In this document: one piece after another, positions 44,230 to 53,039 of the stretch
How positions within the stretch are numbered: the stretch's first letter is position 1
Layout of the letters: each line of letters begins with the position of its first letter
Source: Sphingobacterium sp. JB170
GTDB taxonomy: Bacteria; Bacteroidota; Bacteroidia; Sphingobacteriales; Sphingobacteriaceae
Reading direction: 5' to 3'
Assembly (NCBI RefSeq): GCF_900163865.1
Contig: NZ_FUKU01000013.1
Location: 124,001-188,000, forward strand
Length of the DNA: 64,000 nucleotides
Translations under genes and position numbers: made by a program
The notes under the pieces: model-generated
Databases searched by the model: none
The model's input: only the letters and a program-made list of their open reading frames with translations
What the model was told of the DNA's origin: nothing

Positions 44230-45639
44230 CTATAAATCCTTTATCCAGTTTTCCATGATACTTAAAACCTCAGGAGAAATAGTCTCTTCAATGGTGGCAT
44301 ATTCACTCATATCCCCGGTTTCTGCATGCTGAAAAAAGTGATTTAAATTAGGTAAAGCCATTGTTTTGAAATTCTTATTTCCCGCTTTCGTAAGTAATTT
44401 ATTGAAACCGGCAAGATTCTCTTTAGCGGACACTTGAGTGTCTTTTTCTCCATTTAGGGCCAATACAGGTATCTTAATTTTCCCTAGCGTAGTAGACGGA
44501 TCATATTTCAAAAAGAAACGCATCCATGGCATGAAAAAACGGCCCGCCATTTGATCTATATTTTTATCTGCATTAGGACCTTTATAACCAAGCTTAACCA
44601 GAAGCGGTTCTGGTTGATTATCTAACCATTCCTGCATGCTTTTTGCAAATGCGGCCTGTAATTGCTTTTTATCAGTGTACCGGTCAGAAAGATCAATGAT
44701 CATGCGGACTAATGTATCTACCTTATTGATCTCCTCAGCATTCAGTCCGAGCTGCACATTTCCTTGATGAATTTGCTTCTGCATCAATTCCATCCCTTTA
44801 ACTCCTACGCCTGCCAAACTTATTATAAAAGCAATGTCTTCAGACTTCATGGCAGCCAAAGGAGCAATCACCCCCCCTTCACTATGACCTATTAAACCTA
44901 TCTTCTTAATATTAATTCCTTTGTGTGCTTTTAGATATTCTATGCCTACCAAAACATCATCTGCAAAATCCATTGACGTAGCGCTCATTACCTCGCCCGT
45001 CGTTTCGCCGACTCCCCGATCATCTACCCGCAACACCGCGATACCATTTCTGCTTAGATAATCGGCAATTACCCAGAAAGGCTTATGTCCAAACAAAGTC
45101 TCATCTCTATCTTGTTGACCAGATCCGCTAATTAAAATAACAGCTGCCGTGCTCTGGTTTGTATCAGGAAACGTTAATGTAGCACCGTATTGAATAGACT
45201 TGTCGTGGTTGTGGTAAATTACTTTCTCTTCTTGATAAGGAAATGGTGCCTTTGGCGTTTGTGGTCTTTTAACTTCAATCTCCTTTTCGACCCTTTTAAG
45301 TACTAATGGCATTGTTCCTCCTTGCTTCCACTCCCCTACGAGCTCTGTTCTATCGGCATTAAAAGCACCGAAGAAACCACCACCTATTTGAGCTGATAAC
45401 GCAATCACACTATCCTTTGTAATCGTTAGATCGGAAACTTGCAAACCCATTGCTCCTTGATCAGGACTATCGAACACAGCTGTATTTTGATTCGTTATGC
45501 TATCATTAGATATTTTTAGGACCAGTCGAATATTGTTTAGCTTCCCCTGCCAAATGGTTTCCTTCGAAAAATCTTGTGCTGACAATTGAGAGAAGGAAGC
45601 AATCAAAAGCGACGTCGAAATGAATAATTTAATGTTCAT
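44230..45639 (-). CDS. Secreted alpha/beta hydrolase
   Basis: 469 residues. The signal peptide (about 1-21, ISTSLLIASFSQLSA) is followed by a beta-rich N-terminal domain (about 25-125) and an alpha/beta hydrolase domain. AVILISGSGQQDRDETLFGH gives the oxyanion region, LIGHSEGGVIAPLAAM the nucleophile Ser, VLALNGEKDTQV the Asp and NLNHFFQHAETGD the His. This resembles exported serine aminopeptidase-like or acyl hydrolases common in Bacteroidota. Substrate unknown. It lies in the AT-richer island and is probably transcribed alone. Confidence 0.88.
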   Translation of the reverse strand: MNIKLFISTSLLIASFSQLSAQDFSKETIWQGKLNNIRLVLKISNDSITNQNTAVFDSPDQGAMGLQVSDLTITKDSVIALSAQIGGGFFGAFNADRTELVGEWKQGGTMPLVLKRVEKEIEVKRPQTPKAPFPYQEEKVIYHNHDKSIQYGATLTFPDTNQSTAAVILISGSGQQDRDETLFGHKPFWVIADYLSRNGIAVLRVDDRGVGETTGEVMSATSMDFADDVLVGIEYLKAHKGINIKKIGLIGHSEGGVIAPLAAMKSEDIAFIISLAGVGVKGMELMQKQIHQGNVQLGLNAEEINKVDTLVRMIIDLSDRYTDKKQLQAAFAKSMQEWLDNQPEPLLVKLGYKGPNADKNIDQMAGRFFMPWMRFFLKYDPSTTLGKIKIPVLALNGEKDTQVSAKENLAGFNKLLTKAGNKNFKTMALPNLNHFFQHAETGDMSEYATIEETISPEVLSIMENWIKDL

Positions 45640-45990
45640 AAAATAAGTTAATAGTTATTTTGCTAATATAATTATTTCATATGGTTTATACTAAATTTGG
45701 TACTGCCTTAACTAAAACGAGCAAATATATGCGAACTTTAGATAGCAGGAGAAATTTACTTTAAAAGTAAGCGTACAGTGAATATCCTCAAAAAGGGAGT
45801 TAGATATTGTTTCCCGCGATCTGACATCAAATCGCTATAGGAACCTTCAAAATCGGGGTCATTAATTTTATAATGATATCAGCGTTATGCCATTTACAGG
45901 TTTCAAATTGAAAAAATCATTATCGCATTCTGAGTTGTTTGGTGGGTATCAGTGAAGCGGCTGTTCCTGTGAGAGAGTCTAATTGGTTTT

Positions 45991-46212
45991 TTTGCATTTT
46001 CGACTAGATTATCCAAAAGTTTGGACAATGCCATTGAAAGGTTAGGGAGAAGTGTAAAATATGAGGCTATATATCTGCGAAGATACCGTAATGGACTAGA
46101 GTTATTTCACGGGCTTAAAATATATTTCAAATTTTACAATACCGAACGTTTTCATGAATGATTAAATTAGGAAACACCTGATCAAAACTATAAAAAGCCA
46201 ATAGCCGCATAA
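45991..46212 (+). pseudogene. IS3-family transposase OrfB C-terminal remnant
   Basis: The plus-strand frame reads LDNAIERLGRSVKYEAIYLR, then LELFHGLKIYFKFYNTERFH followed by in-frame stops and ETPDQNYKKP. This is the end of the DDE catalytic domain of IS3-family OrfB (typical: DNxFxERLWRxVKYE and YFxFYNxxRxHQSL), including the catalytic Glu. Two internal stops and the lack of the upstream two thirds show it is dead. Confidence 0.7.
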
Positions 46213-46802
46213 CTGTAATATTAGCTTCTTTCATCATTCGGATGTCCAGAACTAATCTTTCTGAGGGCATATATTCATAGCAATAGGCAACTCCATACAA
46301 AACATTATCGAGCTTGGTAGGCCGAGCTGAAAGCTAGTTAATAAAGAGCATGACGAGGATAAAGAAAGTCCTAGTAGAGTAACGTATCGTATCGGTTTTT
46401 GTAAATTCGGTTGTTAAGACGTTGGAACTAAAAATGTGAATGAATCTCCGTTGGAAGTCACTGAATTTTATACAAAAAAAAGTTAAAGAAATTTATTCAC
46501 TTAACAATGTCACGAGAAGAAAAAGAGTAGACTGTGAGCCCCACGTAAAATCAGACCACTCAAAAGTAGAAATTTGGCTAACTAACATATAATGAATACA
46601 AACATCTAATTATTAACGATTCATATTCACTTCAACCGAAGTATGTTAACTCCTGTCGGAATGGAGAATCCTCCCGTTGTCAATCTCTCGAAATTGTTGA
46701 GGCTGATGGAGCATCAGTGATATTTACATCCCCTCGACAGTCGCAACAGCTACTAATGCAGGGACGAGTATATAAACTATCTGCTTAAAAATCAGGTTAG
46801 AC

Positions 46803-46838
46803 AAAAAAGCAAATAACCACCAAGAGCTATTTGCTTTT
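46803..46838 (-). terminator. Terminator of the ABM-domain gene
   Basis: AAAAGCAAATA (46805-46815) pairs exactly with TATTTGCTTTT (46828-46838), and a T run follows leftward. It lies 38 bases after the stop of the gene at 46877. Confidence 0.85.
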
Positions 46839-46876
46839 ACTATTCCGCCTTACGTAGGCTATGGATTATTAGTCAA

Positions 46877-47191
46877 TTATTCTGCTGTTCCAAATCTCCC
46901 TATAGGAGTATAAACTATAGGTTCACGCTTTATATCCATTTCCACGAGTAATTTTTCCCATTCTAGTACGAACGGTTTCTTCATGTGGACGTTTAAAAAA
47001 TGATCAATATTATCGTTCCAAATCTCATACACCATATACTCTTCTTCTTTCTGTATATTCTGGTGTAAAATCGAACTAACAAAATTTGCTTCACCTTTGA
47101 TAATACTGAATAATTTTAAAAGTTCTTCTTTAAATTGTTCATGATTTTCCTTAGTGGCTGTAAACTTAATCATTAATGTGAATTGTTCCAT
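46877..47191 (-). CDS. ABM-domain putative quinol monooxygenase
   Basis: About 104 residues from MEQFTLMIKF; a start 9 codons upstream is possible. Ferredoxin-like ABM fold: FTLMIKFTATKENHEQFKEE, EANFVSSILHQNIQKEEEYM, VYEIWNDNIDHFLNVHMKKP. No signal peptide, so cytoplasmic, unlike the exported ABM protein at 30275. Such enzymes oxidise quinols without metal or flavin and are often under redox regulators such as HxlR. It is surrounded by IS remnants. Confidence 0.88.
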   Translation of the reverse strand: MEQFTLMIKFTATKENHEQFKEELLKLFSIIKGEANFVSSILHQNIQKEEEYMVYEIWNDNIDHFLNVHMKKPFVLEWEKLLVEMDIKREPIVYTPIGRFGTAE

Positions 47192-47379
47192 TGTTTCTTT
47201 GTTTTGGGTCCTAAACATTCATATACAGTACATGTTGAACGGACATTCTTACTTTTCTAATTAAGACAAAGCTACGTATACAAAGTTTATTATATAAACA
47301 TTGTATACAAAAGTAACAGTAACTTTTGGTAAACTAAGTTACTTTCGAAAAATGTGGCGAACAATCTGATAAGTGAATA

Positions 47380-47595
47380 GACAAAGCAGGGATGTTCTCC
47401 TGTGCCAGCTCTTTTTCCATTTCCCCGAGCAGCTTGAGTCAGGAAATCTCCATGCCGGAGTAAGTGCTCTTCCATGAATAGAATGTCCCCTGGCAGATAC
47501 CATAATCGCGACAGATATCGGAAACCGATTGTCCCGCCTCCTGCTGTAATAAAATCTTGATGACCTGTGATTCGCTAAACTTGGTTTTTTTTCAT
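47380..47595 (-). pseudogene. IS3-family OrfA remnant
   Basis: The minus-strand frame reads KKTKFSESQVIKILLQQEAG, QSVSDICRDYGICQGTFYSW and KSTYSGMEIS, then a stop and LKLLGEMEKELAQEN. This is the HTH protein OrfA of IS3-family elements. The ATG at 47595-47593 is followed by eight A, one more than needed to stay in frame, and an internal TGA interrupts it. Confidence 0.75.
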
Positions 47596-47778
47596 TGTCC
47601 CTAAATTATAAGACTACATGAATATTCGTAGTTGTTTTAAGGGAAGATTACAGTCGTAATTTTGTGCTCAAATCACTTCCTTTTATATTTCAAATTTGAT
47701 TTGCCAGTTCTGATATCATTTAACACCAACGAAACGTATGCGTCCTACGAACTACATAATTGATTTGTCGCGAATTTG

Positions 47779-47999
47779 TTAATCGTTCTGGGGATAGAGG
47801 TCTTGGAATTTTTTGTGATTTATGGAGGATATGTTGAGCAAAGTATGCTTTAGCCATTTGGAAGGGGTGGCCTCATGCTTTTTGCAGATCTCGAAGAACG
47901 AATATATGATTGCCGACCGCTGTGCGCTTCATGACTGCCGGCGAACAAATAGTTTTTGCGTCCGAGTGCTACTGATGGCACGCCGGAAAAACCGTCCGC
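47779..47999 (-). pseudogene. IS66-family transposase (TnpC) C-terminal remnant
   Basis: The minus strand reads VALGRKNYLFAGSHE, then in a shifted frame SAIIYSFFEICKKHEATPSK, WLKHTLLNI and FQDLYPQND, then a stop. These are the last about 70 residues of the IS66 DDE transposase (typical: ALGRKNWLFAGS and WLxxVLxxI and LLPxN). One frameshift near 47905. The fragment directly abuts the capA stop codon at 48001, marking a recombination joint. Confidence 0.75.
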
Positions 48000-48000
48000 T

Positions 48001-49104
48001 TTAACGATCGCGGTATATTTTTCTAATCGCACGCTGAACAATCCAAAAATTACTCTCGATCAGCATATTGTGCCACAACATATTGTAATCTACCCCTCGA
48101 TTAAATACCAATCGCTTAAAATGCTTGGCAATTGCCTTGAGCTTATACCTGACAAGTCCGTTAACGCCCTTTTGGTAATAATTTACGTGATGGGCGTGCC
48201 ACTGCTGCTGCGCGATGTCATCGACATACCTTAGATAGGCGGCCTGATCGCCCAATTTCGAATTCAAGACCTCAAAGAGCCGCTCAGCCTGCTCTTGCGG
48301 CATCAACGATACCAGCGTACCCTCCTTTTCAATGATATGCATCGTAAAACTAACAAGCTTTCCAGCATCCACCTGCAGCTCCAGCGCGCCGCCCACCATC
48401 CAGTCCTTACGCTGTGAGAAACCATCAAAGTAGAAATTACCTAAGCTGTAGAAAATAGGTTTTCCTTGGTGGAATTCCATCCCTTGTAATACGTGCGGAT
48501 GATGTGCCAAAACCACGTCAGCGCCCTGATCTACTAGCGCCCGGTATCGCTCGCGCCACTCGGGAATAGGTACATCGACCATCTCCACCCCCGCGTGCAC
48601 TTGCACGATAAGTAGGTCCACCTGCTTTTTATAAGTTTTAATATCTTGATCTACCCGTTTACTATTTACCCAGGCATAACCCACAGCCTTATCATCACTC
48701 AGTGCTCCATAACCATTCTCGGCGTAGGCGAGAAAACCATATTTTACACCTTCAATTTCTCTAATGCGCATCCCATAAGCATCCTCCGCCGTACCTGCGC
48801 CTACCGTGTTCTTTGCACCGAGAGCTTGGCGGGTCGACATAAGTGCCTCAGGGCCGTAGTCCATAATATGATTGTTCGCTAAAGCAAACAAATCAAACCC
48901 CAATTCTTTTAAAATTGTCGGGGCCTGCGCCGATTGGTTGACCAATGGTCCCGTCTTTTCCAATGCCGCGCCTAGTCCCTGCAGGGGGGCCTCGAAATTA
49001 CAGCACCGCAGCTGCTGAATCTCAAACAACTCCCGCAGGGCAGGAGAAAATTCAGGCTTGGACGCCAGAACAACATCACCGGTAAAAAGTAACTTATGAG
49101 GCAT
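48001..49104 (-). CDS. CapA-family poly-gamma-glutamate-type capsule protein
   Basis: 367 residues. The CapA metallophosphatase-like fold is visible: HKLLFTGDVVLASK, NFEAPLQGLGAALEKTGPLV, LGFDLFALANNHIMDYGPEA, GVKYGFLAYAENGYG, VQVHAGVEM and VLAHHPHVLQGMEFHQGKPI. No signal peptide or membrane anchor is apparent. In Bacillus, CapA takes part in poly-gamma-glutamate export; in Bacteroidota, relatives occur in surface-polysaccharide clusters. Its start overlaps the upstream asparagine-synthase-like gene by 11 bases. The stop codon abuts IS66 debris, so its original 3' end may have been altered. Confidence 0.9.
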   Translation of the reverse strand: MPHKLLFTGDVVLASKPEFSPALRELFEIQQLRCCNFEAPLQGLGAALEKTGPLVNQSAQAPTILKELGFDLFALANNHIMDYGPEALMSTRQALGAKNTVGAGTAEDAYGMRIREIEGVKYGFLAYAENGYGALSDDKAVGYAWVNSKRVDQDIKTYKKQVDLLIVQVHAGVEMVDVPIPEWRERYRALVDQGADVVLAHHPHVLQGMEFHQGKPIFYSLGNFYFDGFSQRKDWMVGGALELQVDAGKLVSFTMHIIEKEGTLVSLMPQEQAERLFEVLNSKLGDQAAYLRYVDDIAQQQWHAHHVNYYQKGVNGLVRYKLKAIAKHFKRLVFNRGVDYNMLWHNMLIESNFWIVQRAIRKIYRDR

Positions 49105-50455
49105 TTCGTTTCTCTAATAGTATCTCAATGGGTTTAATCGTAATATACGCAAAATATGCTGATATCAGTTTATTCTTAAACCCGGCAAGCTTCAGTACCT
49201 CTTTTACCTTTGGGGTATGCATTAAACGCTGGAAGACGCGCTCACCCATGCCCATATCGCTAAGCTCCCGATTTATCCAGTGTATATATTCCTCGTGGAA
49301 CACTTCACGCAAAAGCGAAACATTTAGCGGAGGCAACACCTCGTGACGAAGCGCATCGTAATTCAGTGAGTTCTGGTACGTGTAGTCGTGTTTCTGTTCC
49401 TCAAAGAGCAGTCCTCGATTGGAAAAAAAATCGCGTTGCCACTTTCTGCCCTGCCGCTGCTCGGCCGGTAAGTTGAGCGTGGCGAGTGAAATATCTTCGT
49501 CAAGGAATGGCGAGAAGCCCGCGAACCCTTCGCCCTCAGGCACCGTGATAAGATACTGTAGCAACATCATCTTGGTACGCATGGCGGTAATAATACGAAA
49601 CTCAGGAATAGCAAGGTGTTCTCTGTTCCGCTCATAGGCCTGCTCAGCGAGGGTATTGTAGTTTGTATTGATCGCCCGGGAAGCATCAGCGCTCATGCCA
49701 TGCGTATAGCCCAAGCGTACATACTCCGCTGGACTCTGCACCGGCGGAACGTCTACCGCACCAGCCCAGGCGTCACCAATTATACCACTGAGTAGCCCCA
49801 GCTTGCGTCCCTGTTCATTCTGCTTGATTTTCTTATAAAACTCCATATGATAGGTTCCCGATGCCGCAACGGCCGGACCAAACTGATCATACCACGTTGG
49901 AAGATATTGGTTAAAGCGGCCTAGGTCAATACGCTTCCAGTACGTACCCAGCTTCTTTGATAGCTGCTGAGCGTATACCGCTTCGCGCGATTTATTTTGA
50001 TGGTAGGAAGTTCCATATGTGTATGAACGGATACGCTGCTTATCGTGGATGAGCACATTCAAGAGCCTGGAGTCGAAACCGCCGCTGGTAGGAATCAATA
50101 TGTCTTCACTAAAAGAGCCTGCCCATTTGTTTACACTACGCTCAAGCATGCCCAGTACTTCATCCACGTTAGCGGGCATTCCGAGCTTACCGACCGTGGC
50201 ATCGGGATGCTGCGCGAGCACAAGATTCCCCTGCTGCAGCAAGAGCGATTCTCCAGGCAACAAGTAGTGTACATCTTTCACAGCCGTGCGTCCAAACACC
50301 GCATAGCCAAAGTCCAAATAGGCAGCAAGTCCCTCCCGGTCAATTTCTAAATTGCGGTAATCGATAACCTCACCGATATTATTGGAATACGTCCCCGACT
50401 TCAAATTATAAAACACCGTTTGGTATCCTACCCAATTTCCACGCGCAATTTCCAT
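49094..50455 (-). CDS. Asparagine-synthase-like protein of a polysaccharide cluster
   Basis: 453 residues. The ATP-pyrophosphatase loop IPTSGGFDSRLLNVLI lies at about residue 120. Upstream of it is a partial glutaminase-like beta region (GLAAYLDFGYAVFGRTAVKD, VHYLLPGESLLLQQG) without the N-terminal catalytic Cys of AsnB. It therefore may not use glutamine and may form an amide or other adenylate-dependent bond on a sugar or amino-sugar. It sits 2 bases after the flippase stop and overlaps capA, so all three are one transcript. Confidence 0.85.
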   Translation of the reverse strand: MEIARGNWVGYQTVFYNLKSGTYSNNIGEVIDYRNLEIDREGLAAYLDFGYAVFGRTAVKDVHYLLPGESLLLQQGNLVLAQHPDATVGKLGMPANVDEVLGMLERSVNKWAGSFSEDILIPTSGGFDSRLLNVLIHDKQRIRSYTYGTSYHQNKSREAVYAQQLSKKLGTYWKRIDLGRFNQYLPTWYDQFGPAVAASGTYHMEFYKKIKQNEQGRKLGLLSGIIGDAWAGAVDVPPVQSPAEYVRLGYTHGMSADASRAINTNYNTLAEQAYERNREHLAIPEFRIITAMRTKMMLLQYLITVPEGEGFAGFSPFLDEDISLATLNLPAEQRQGRKWQRDFFSNRGLLFEEQKHDYTYQNSLNYDALRHEVLPPLNVSLLREVFHEEYIHWINRELSDMGMGERVFQRLMHTPKVKEVLKLAGFKNKLISAYFAYITIKPIEILLEKRNAS

Positions 50456-50457
50456 AT

Positions 50458-51909
50458 CTATTTTTTACCTATCTTCGTTTTCGCCAGCGCCAAAAGCTCT
50501 AGCCATATCTCATTTTTAAACAAATGGCTTCCTCCAATATATACGACTACAAAAAGCAATCCCTGCATCAATACAGTAGGCAAATTCCCCATGTCAGGAA
50601 ATAGACGTACTACAGCCGCGGCCACCAGAAAAGCCGCAGCGCTAAGCAGAAAAGCAGGAAAGATATCTCGCAACTGCAGTCCGGTCGTCAAACCATACAC
50701 GCGCCCACTCAAAAAGCCGCTGAGGAAGAAAAATACCAGCCGAATACCCAGCTGCCCATATACAATATAAATGACCCCCTGTTTGTAAGTCAACCACAGT
50801 ACCAAGGCGGCCAGCGCAATCTTGAATACCTCCAGCCACAAGGTAAGTTTCGAGCGCCCCTTAATGTTCAGAAAGTTCACGTTCATATCCGCTAGGGAGA
50901 TAAAAATTCCCGCAAAGCATAATATCTGAAAGTAGATTACCGAGCTATGCCACTTCTGTCCAAGGAAAAAAACAAAAGCCGGTTCGGCCACCGCAACTGC
51001 GCAGATACTCACCGGAAACAGCACAAATGCTAATGATCGGATCGACTTTCGACAAGCGTTCAAAAAACGAGGAAAATCGTGCTGAATAGGTGCAAGGGTG
51101 GAAAGTGTCGTCCCCTGTACAATGCTCGATAGCAGCAAGTTGGGTGTCTCCCCCCATTTGTTCGCCTGATAGTAAAGGCCTGTTAAATCAGTTGTAAAAT
51201 GCTTACCGATAAATGAATAATACATCGGTGAGAAAACCTTGCTGAGCATACTGCCCACCATGAAGGATAGCGAGAAAGAAAGGTGCCTGTCGAACGATCT
51301 TTTAGAAAATCGCAGATCCAGATGCCAGTTTCCCCACACCCACAGTAGCACCGTACGCGATAGCGAATACAAGACGGGTTGTAGTAGGAGCGCCCATACA
51401 CCAAAGCCTGTCACAGCCAAGCTAACCACAACGATACCCGAAAAGATGATGGCAAACACGTTGATACGCGCAGTTGCTTTAAACGAGAAGCTCTTTAATA
51501 ATTTCACGTATTGAACAATACCAAAAGCGTGCACGATGAGCTGCAGAAACATCACCCTGGCGTACAGCGCAAGCCCTGGAATCTCGTTGAAACGCTCGAT
51601 CGCGGGAGCCGCTAGAAACAAAATGCCGTACAGCACGCACGAAACCACCAGATTGAACACAAACATGGTCGAGTAGTCTCTTTCTTGTACCTGCGGCGCC
51701 CGCACCAGTGACGTAGCGAGGCCACTGTCAACAAACGCTGTCGAAATGGTCGAAAAAATCAAAAGTACCCCCACCACACCAAAATCACTCGGATCAAGGA
51801 CCCTTGCGGTGATGATGCCAACGATAGTGGTAACAAGCTGATTCCCAAAACGGTCTACAGCGTTCCAAAACAAACCTTTAAGGGTATGTTGTTTGGCGTT
51901 TTCGCTCAT
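50458..51909 (-). CDS. Lipopolysaccharide/O-antigen flippase (MOP family)
   Basis: About 483 residues from MSENAKQHTLKGLFWNAVDR; a longer frame exists but its first 24 residues are unlike the family. Multiple membrane helices (about 12-14). The Wzx/TuaB signature is visible: GLFWNAVDRFGNQLVTTIVG, ITARVLDPSDFGVVGVLLIF and STAFVDSGLATSLVRAPQVQ. It should move lipid-linked glycan units across the inner membrane. It is first in the leftward operon and divergent from two glycosyltransferases. Confidence 0.92.
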   Translation of the reverse strand: MSENAKQHTLKGLFWNAVDRFGNQLVTTIVGIITARVLDPSDFGVVGVLLIFSTISTAFVDSGLATSLVRAPQVQERDYSTMFVFNLVVSCVLYGILFLAAPAIERFNEIPGLALYARVMFLQLIVHAFGIVQYVKLLKSFSFKATARINVFAIIFSGIVVVSLAVTGFGVWALLLQPVLYSLSRTVLLWVWGNWHLDLRFSKRSFDRHLSFSLSFMVGSMLSKVFSPMYYSFIGKHFTTDLTGLYYQANKWGETPNLLLSSIVQGTTLSTLAPIQHDFPRFLNACRKSIRSLAFVLFPVSICAVAVAEPAFVFFLGQKWHSSVIYFQILCFAGIFISLADMNVNFLNIKGRSKLTLWLEVFKIALAALVLWLTYKQGVIYIVYGQLGIRLVFFFLSGFLSGRVYGLTTGLQLRDIFPAFLLSAAAFLVAAAVVRLFPDMGNLPTVLMQGLLFVVVYIGGSHLFKNEIWLELLALAKTKIGKK

Positions 51910-51996
51910 TAATATTGATTCAAATCTAAGGGAACAAAGATAATGATACCCGCACGAGAAAACCAAAGGAAAACAGGTCATTAGCAGAATTAATCC

Positions 51997-52004
51997 TATA
52001 TTTG
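51997..52004 (+). promoter_or_regulatory. -7 element before the first glycosyltransferase
   Basis: TATATTTG matches TAnnTTTG, 19 bases before the ATG at 52024. Confidence 0.5.
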
Positions 52005-52023
52005 CTTCTACGAGGAAACATAT

Positions 52024-52932
52024 ATGGAGTTAGCACCGATCGTCTTATTTGTATATAATCGCCCCAAGCACACGCGCAAGGTTCTCATGGCACTAGAAAA
52101 AAATCTGTTGGCTTCCAAATCCTTACTCTACATCGTGTCCGATGGCCCCAAAAATGCGGATGCTGTAGAGCCGGTAAACGCCGTACGTTCAACCATCCGT
52201 GAGCCATGGGCTTTCAAGCATATTACCATCATCGAGCGCAAACACAATCTAGGGCTGGCCGAAAATGTTATCGATGGTGTGAGCAAGGTTGTGGCTAAAC
52301 ATGGTCGTGTCATCGTTTTAGAGGACGACTTGGAAACCTCTCGATGGGCTCTTACTTATTTCAACGATGCCCTAGAGCGCTACGAGCACAACGAGCAAGT
52401 GATGGAAGTAAGTGGTTACATGTATCCCATACAACACCCCAAACGCCTGCCAAAATCCTTTTTCTTTCGCGTGGCAAACTCCTGGGGATGGGCAACATGG
52501 CAATCCGCCTGGGAGAAGTTCAACCCCGATATTCACGAGCTCACCAAAGATTTTAAGCGTAAAGACAAAAAACGCTTTAGTATCGATGGAACGGAAAACT
52601 TCTGGAAGCAGGTAAAACAATACAAGGCCGGCAAAATAAACTCTTGGGCGATTCGCTGGTACCTCTCGGTCTTTAATAACGATGGACTCGTGCTCTACCC
52701 TCGGTACTCGATGGTCCAAAATTTAGGCACCGACGGCAGCGGGACACATTCTGACCTGGATGACGCCTACCGCGTGGAGCTTGCACAAGCACGTGTGAAA
52801 TACTTCCCCGTGGAGATCGAAGAAAATCAAAAAGCATACAACGCCATCAAGCATTTTTTTGCAACTCGAAAAGGACCTTTTATCGAACGTTTGGTGCGCT
52901 ACGTGATAAAGAAATGGCGTAAAAAACGGTAA
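52024..52932 (+). CDS. Glycosyltransferase (GT-A fold, family 2-like)
   Basis: 302 residues. Opens APIVLFVYNRPKHTRKVLMA with the nucleotide-sugar binding strand. LLYIVSDGPKNADAV and RVIVLEDDLETS follow, the latter probably holding the metal-binding acidic motif. NSWGWATWQSAWEKF and a C-terminal FATRKGPFIERLVRY complete it. This pattern is shared with GT2-type transferases that begin with a 'V/LFVYNRP' strand. Donor and acceptor are unknown. Divergent from the flippase operon, so the two arms form one cluster. Confidence 0.87.
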   Translation: MELAPIVLFVYNRPKHTRKVLMALEKNLLASKSLLYIVSDGPKNADAVEPVNAVRSTIREPWAFKHITIIERKHNLGLAENVIDGVSKVVAKHGRVIVLEDDLETSRWALTYFNDALERYEHNEQVMEVSGYMYPIQHPKRLPKSFFFRVANSWGWATWQSAWEKFNPDIHELTKDFKRKDKKRFSIDGTENFWKQVKQYKAGKINSWAIRWYLSVFNNDGLVLYPRYSMVQNLGTDGSGTHSDLDDAYRVELAQARVKYFPVEIEENQKAYNAIKHFFATRKGPFIERLVRYVIKKWRKKR

Positions 52933-53022
52933 CCTCTGTCCAAATACCCCCTTCGATTCAAAGCGCGCCCAAATTATCGTAAAAACGATGGCCACGGTGC
53001 GCAATTCTCGCCTTGTTATTCG

Positions 53023-53030
53023 TACTTTTG
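53023..53030 (+). promoter_or_regulatory. -7 element before the second glycosyltransferase
   Basis: TACTTTTG matches TAnnTTTG, only 9 bases before the ATG at 53040. It supports that start and suggests a very short leader. Confidence 0.45.
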
Positions 53031-53039
53031 TGCAGCGTC

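Larger units (their letters stand above)
45640..46876. other. 1.2-kb decayed accessory stretch
   Basis: No intact gene. It holds an IS3-family transposase fragment (45991-46212) and a terminator (46803-46838). The remainder has only short broken frames and is AT-rich, as expected for decaying mobile DNA. Confidence 0.5.

Noticed and set aside
47822-48004. 60-codon plus-strand frame
   Set aside because: Shadow of the minus-strand IS66 transposase remnant.
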